From the NCBI GenBank assembly GCA_009774245.1, contig VSNM01000113.1, positions 1-13,165 of the forward strand: DNA of 13,165 nt, read 5' to 3'. Both the position numbers and the translations under genes were made by a program. This DNA is from Lachnospiraceae bacterium. GTDB taxonomy: Bacteria; Bacillota; Clostridia; Lachnospirales; Lachnospiraceae. Of the stretch, positions 12,617 through 13,165 are shown piece after piece. The notes below the pieces were generated by a model that saw only the letters and a program-made list of their open reading frames with translations, was not told the origin of the DNA and ran no database searches. Every line of letters starts with the position of its first letter. Positions within the stretch are counted from its first letter, which is position 1.

Positions 12617-12994
12617 CTAATTCCCCGCAGCTCTGCTGCGCGACAAACTAATGACGAGCGAAGCGAGTCTCGGGCTGATACCCCGCAGCTCTGCTGCGGG
12701 GAGTTTCATTGCTTCTGACAAGGTGATCGCGTCTGCCCTGCCCAACTGCCGTTCCAGTTGTTCCCTGTTCCAAAAGCAGTCATCCAACGCGGCTAAAGTA
12801 CTGCCGATCCCCCAATCCGGGATGCAAAGATATCTGCCGTACTCATACCTGCCTATGATGACATGCATGGCGCTCCCTTTTCCGGAAATGTCCGCCTCCA
12901 CAGTGTCTCCATGACGCCGGAGCTGTTTCACATACCCTTTCCATATCCTGTCATCGGCATGTCCTGCCGCCGAGTTTTCACAAAAAAATTCCAT
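12617..12994 (-). CDS. Small DUF6618-like protein with an altered C-terminus
   Basis: 125 aa from ATG at 12994, six bases after GGAGG. Residues 1-100 have the pattern IWKGYVKQLRRHGDTVEADI, GSAMHVIIGRYEYGRYLCIPDWGIG and LDDCFWNREQLERQLGRADAITL, which resembles DUF6618, a small family of unknown role found in conjugative elements. From about residue 103 the sequence (PAAELRGISPRLASLVISLS) is encoded by a short GC-rich repeat. After that repeat another frame gives DPERLKAISKELEDMG and TAG at 12569-12567, which looks like the ancestral end. So the last 20 or so residues were probably replaced by repeat insertion. It starts 18 bases after the previous stop, suggesting an operon. Confidence 0.5.
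   Translation of the reverse strand: MEFFCENSAAGHADDRIWKGYVKQLRRHGDTVEADISGKGSAMHVIIGRYEYGRYLCIPDWGIGSTLAALDDCFWNREQLERQLGRADAITLSEAMKLPAAELRGISPRLASLVISLSRSRAAGN
12623..12701. repeat. GC-rich short repeat bounded by an 18-bp direct repeat
   Basis: CCCCGCAGCTCTGCTGCG occurs at 12623-12640 and again at 12681-12698, 58 bp apart. The second copy extends to a 9-bp perfect hairpin, CCCCGCAGC-TCT-GCTGCGGGG (12681-12701). Between them lies CGAGCGAAGCGAGTCTCG, itself partly palindromic. The block sits in the 3' end of the DUF6618-like gene and changes its frame, as expected for a dispersed miniature repeat. Confidence 0.6.
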
Positions 12995-13012
12995 TTCCAC
13001 CCTCCATCCCAT

Positions 13013-13165
13013 TTATACCAGGTCGATCTCATTCGCCGCATCCATGACTGTCTCTGTTCCCACTGTGTCCCGTTTCTGTTCGCATCCGATGTAAACGGTA
13101 AAACACGAGTACCTATACAAAACTGGAGCAAATCTGCATGATGGTAACAGATTTGCTCCAGTTTT
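13013..13165 (-). CDS. C-terminal end of an unrecognised protein (5' end outside window)
   Basis: An open frame enters from the right edge and runs 50 codons to TAA at 13015-13013. The last 30 residues (YSCFTVYIGCEQKRDTVGTE then VMDAANEIDLV) look like a normal, evolutionarily kept protein end. The first 18 or so are encoded by a large inverted repeat at the window edge (13119-13165), so they may not belong to the original gene. It is followed after 18 bases by the DUF6618-like start, suggesting co-transcription. I do not recognise the family. Confidence 0.45.
   Translation of the reverse strand, partial: KTGANLLPSCRFAPVLYRYSCFTVYIGCEQKRDTVGTETVMDAANEIDLV
13119..13165. repeat. 18-bp perfect inverted repeat at the right edge
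   Basis: AAAACTGGAGCAAATCTG (13119-13136) is the exact reverse complement of 13148-13165, with an 11-nt loop. The right arm ends in TTTT at the window edge, so on the plus strand it could be an intrinsic terminator. On the minus strand it lies inside an open frame. Confidence 0.65.

Noticed and set aside
11990..12718. A long plus-strand open frame of 242 codons opposite the mobilization gene.
   Set aside because: Antisense shadow of the minus-strand gene and repeat; no ribosome binding site, no family resemblance.
422..13132. The 11-mer ACTGGAGCAAA occurs at 422-432 and 13122-13132, near both ends of the window, suggesting direct repeats of an element.
   Set aside because: Only 11 bp, different contexts (next to the MITE-like element versus inside a hairpin arm), and the window edges are arbitrary.

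Overview
The window looks like an accessory region from a gut-type Clostridia genome, most likely Lachnospiraceae. This rests on gene style only: AraC/GyrI-like regulators, a BspA-like leucine-rich repeat lipoprotein, a DUF6061-like protein, purine-rich ribosome binding sites and AT-rich DNA. No rRNA or tRNA is present, so the placement is an inference.

Region 1 (1-4805, plus strand). A short C-terminal coding fragment is followed by about 780 bases with no convincing gene but with a 146-bp palindromic MITE-like element. Then comes a co-directional cluster: an AraC-family regulator with a GyrI-like effector domain, a 358-aa unknown protein, a stand-alone GyrI-like domain and a VOC-family protein. 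Behind it lie two decaying genes, a class I methyltransferase fragment and a Nudix hydrolase, broken by in-frame stops.

Region 2 (4806-5550). This is an insertion-sequence graveyard. The start of an IS256-family element is interrupted by the 3' end of an IS1634-type element on the opposite strand, whose transposase fragment is itself shifted and truncated.

Region 3 (5551-9471, mostly minus strand). It holds a zinc-dependent phospholipase C-like protein, a recombination-site-like cluster of 10-bp repeats, a small DUF6061-like gene, a type III toxin-antitoxin locus (ToxN/AbiQ-like toxin with an upstream structured RNA, attenuating terminator and promoter), a BspA-like lipoprotein with an exact 68-residue super-repeat, and a MerR regulator with a palindromic operator.

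Region 4 (9472-11520, minus strand). This is the most interesting part: a tight four-gene operon with its own promoter and a 24-bp-stem terminator. It encodes a TolQ/ExbB/MotA-type proton channel subunit, an ExbD/TolR-type partner with the membrane aspartate and a coiled coil, and two paralogous small exported proteins (one a lipoprotein) that carry an ExbD-like C-terminal domain. A TolQR/ExbBD-like ion-driven motor with lipoprotein partners in an apparently monoderm bacterium, on mobile DNA next to a type III toxin-antitoxin system, is a good candidate for an undescribed system, possibly phage defence or envelope work.

Region 5 (11550-13165, minus strand). Mobilization-type genes: a protein resembling the C-terminal half of a relaxase, a small overlapping reading frame, a DUF6618-like protein whose end is disrupted by a short repeat, and the end of another gene running off the window. 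These suggest that regions 3 and 4 are cargo of an integrative or mobilizable element.
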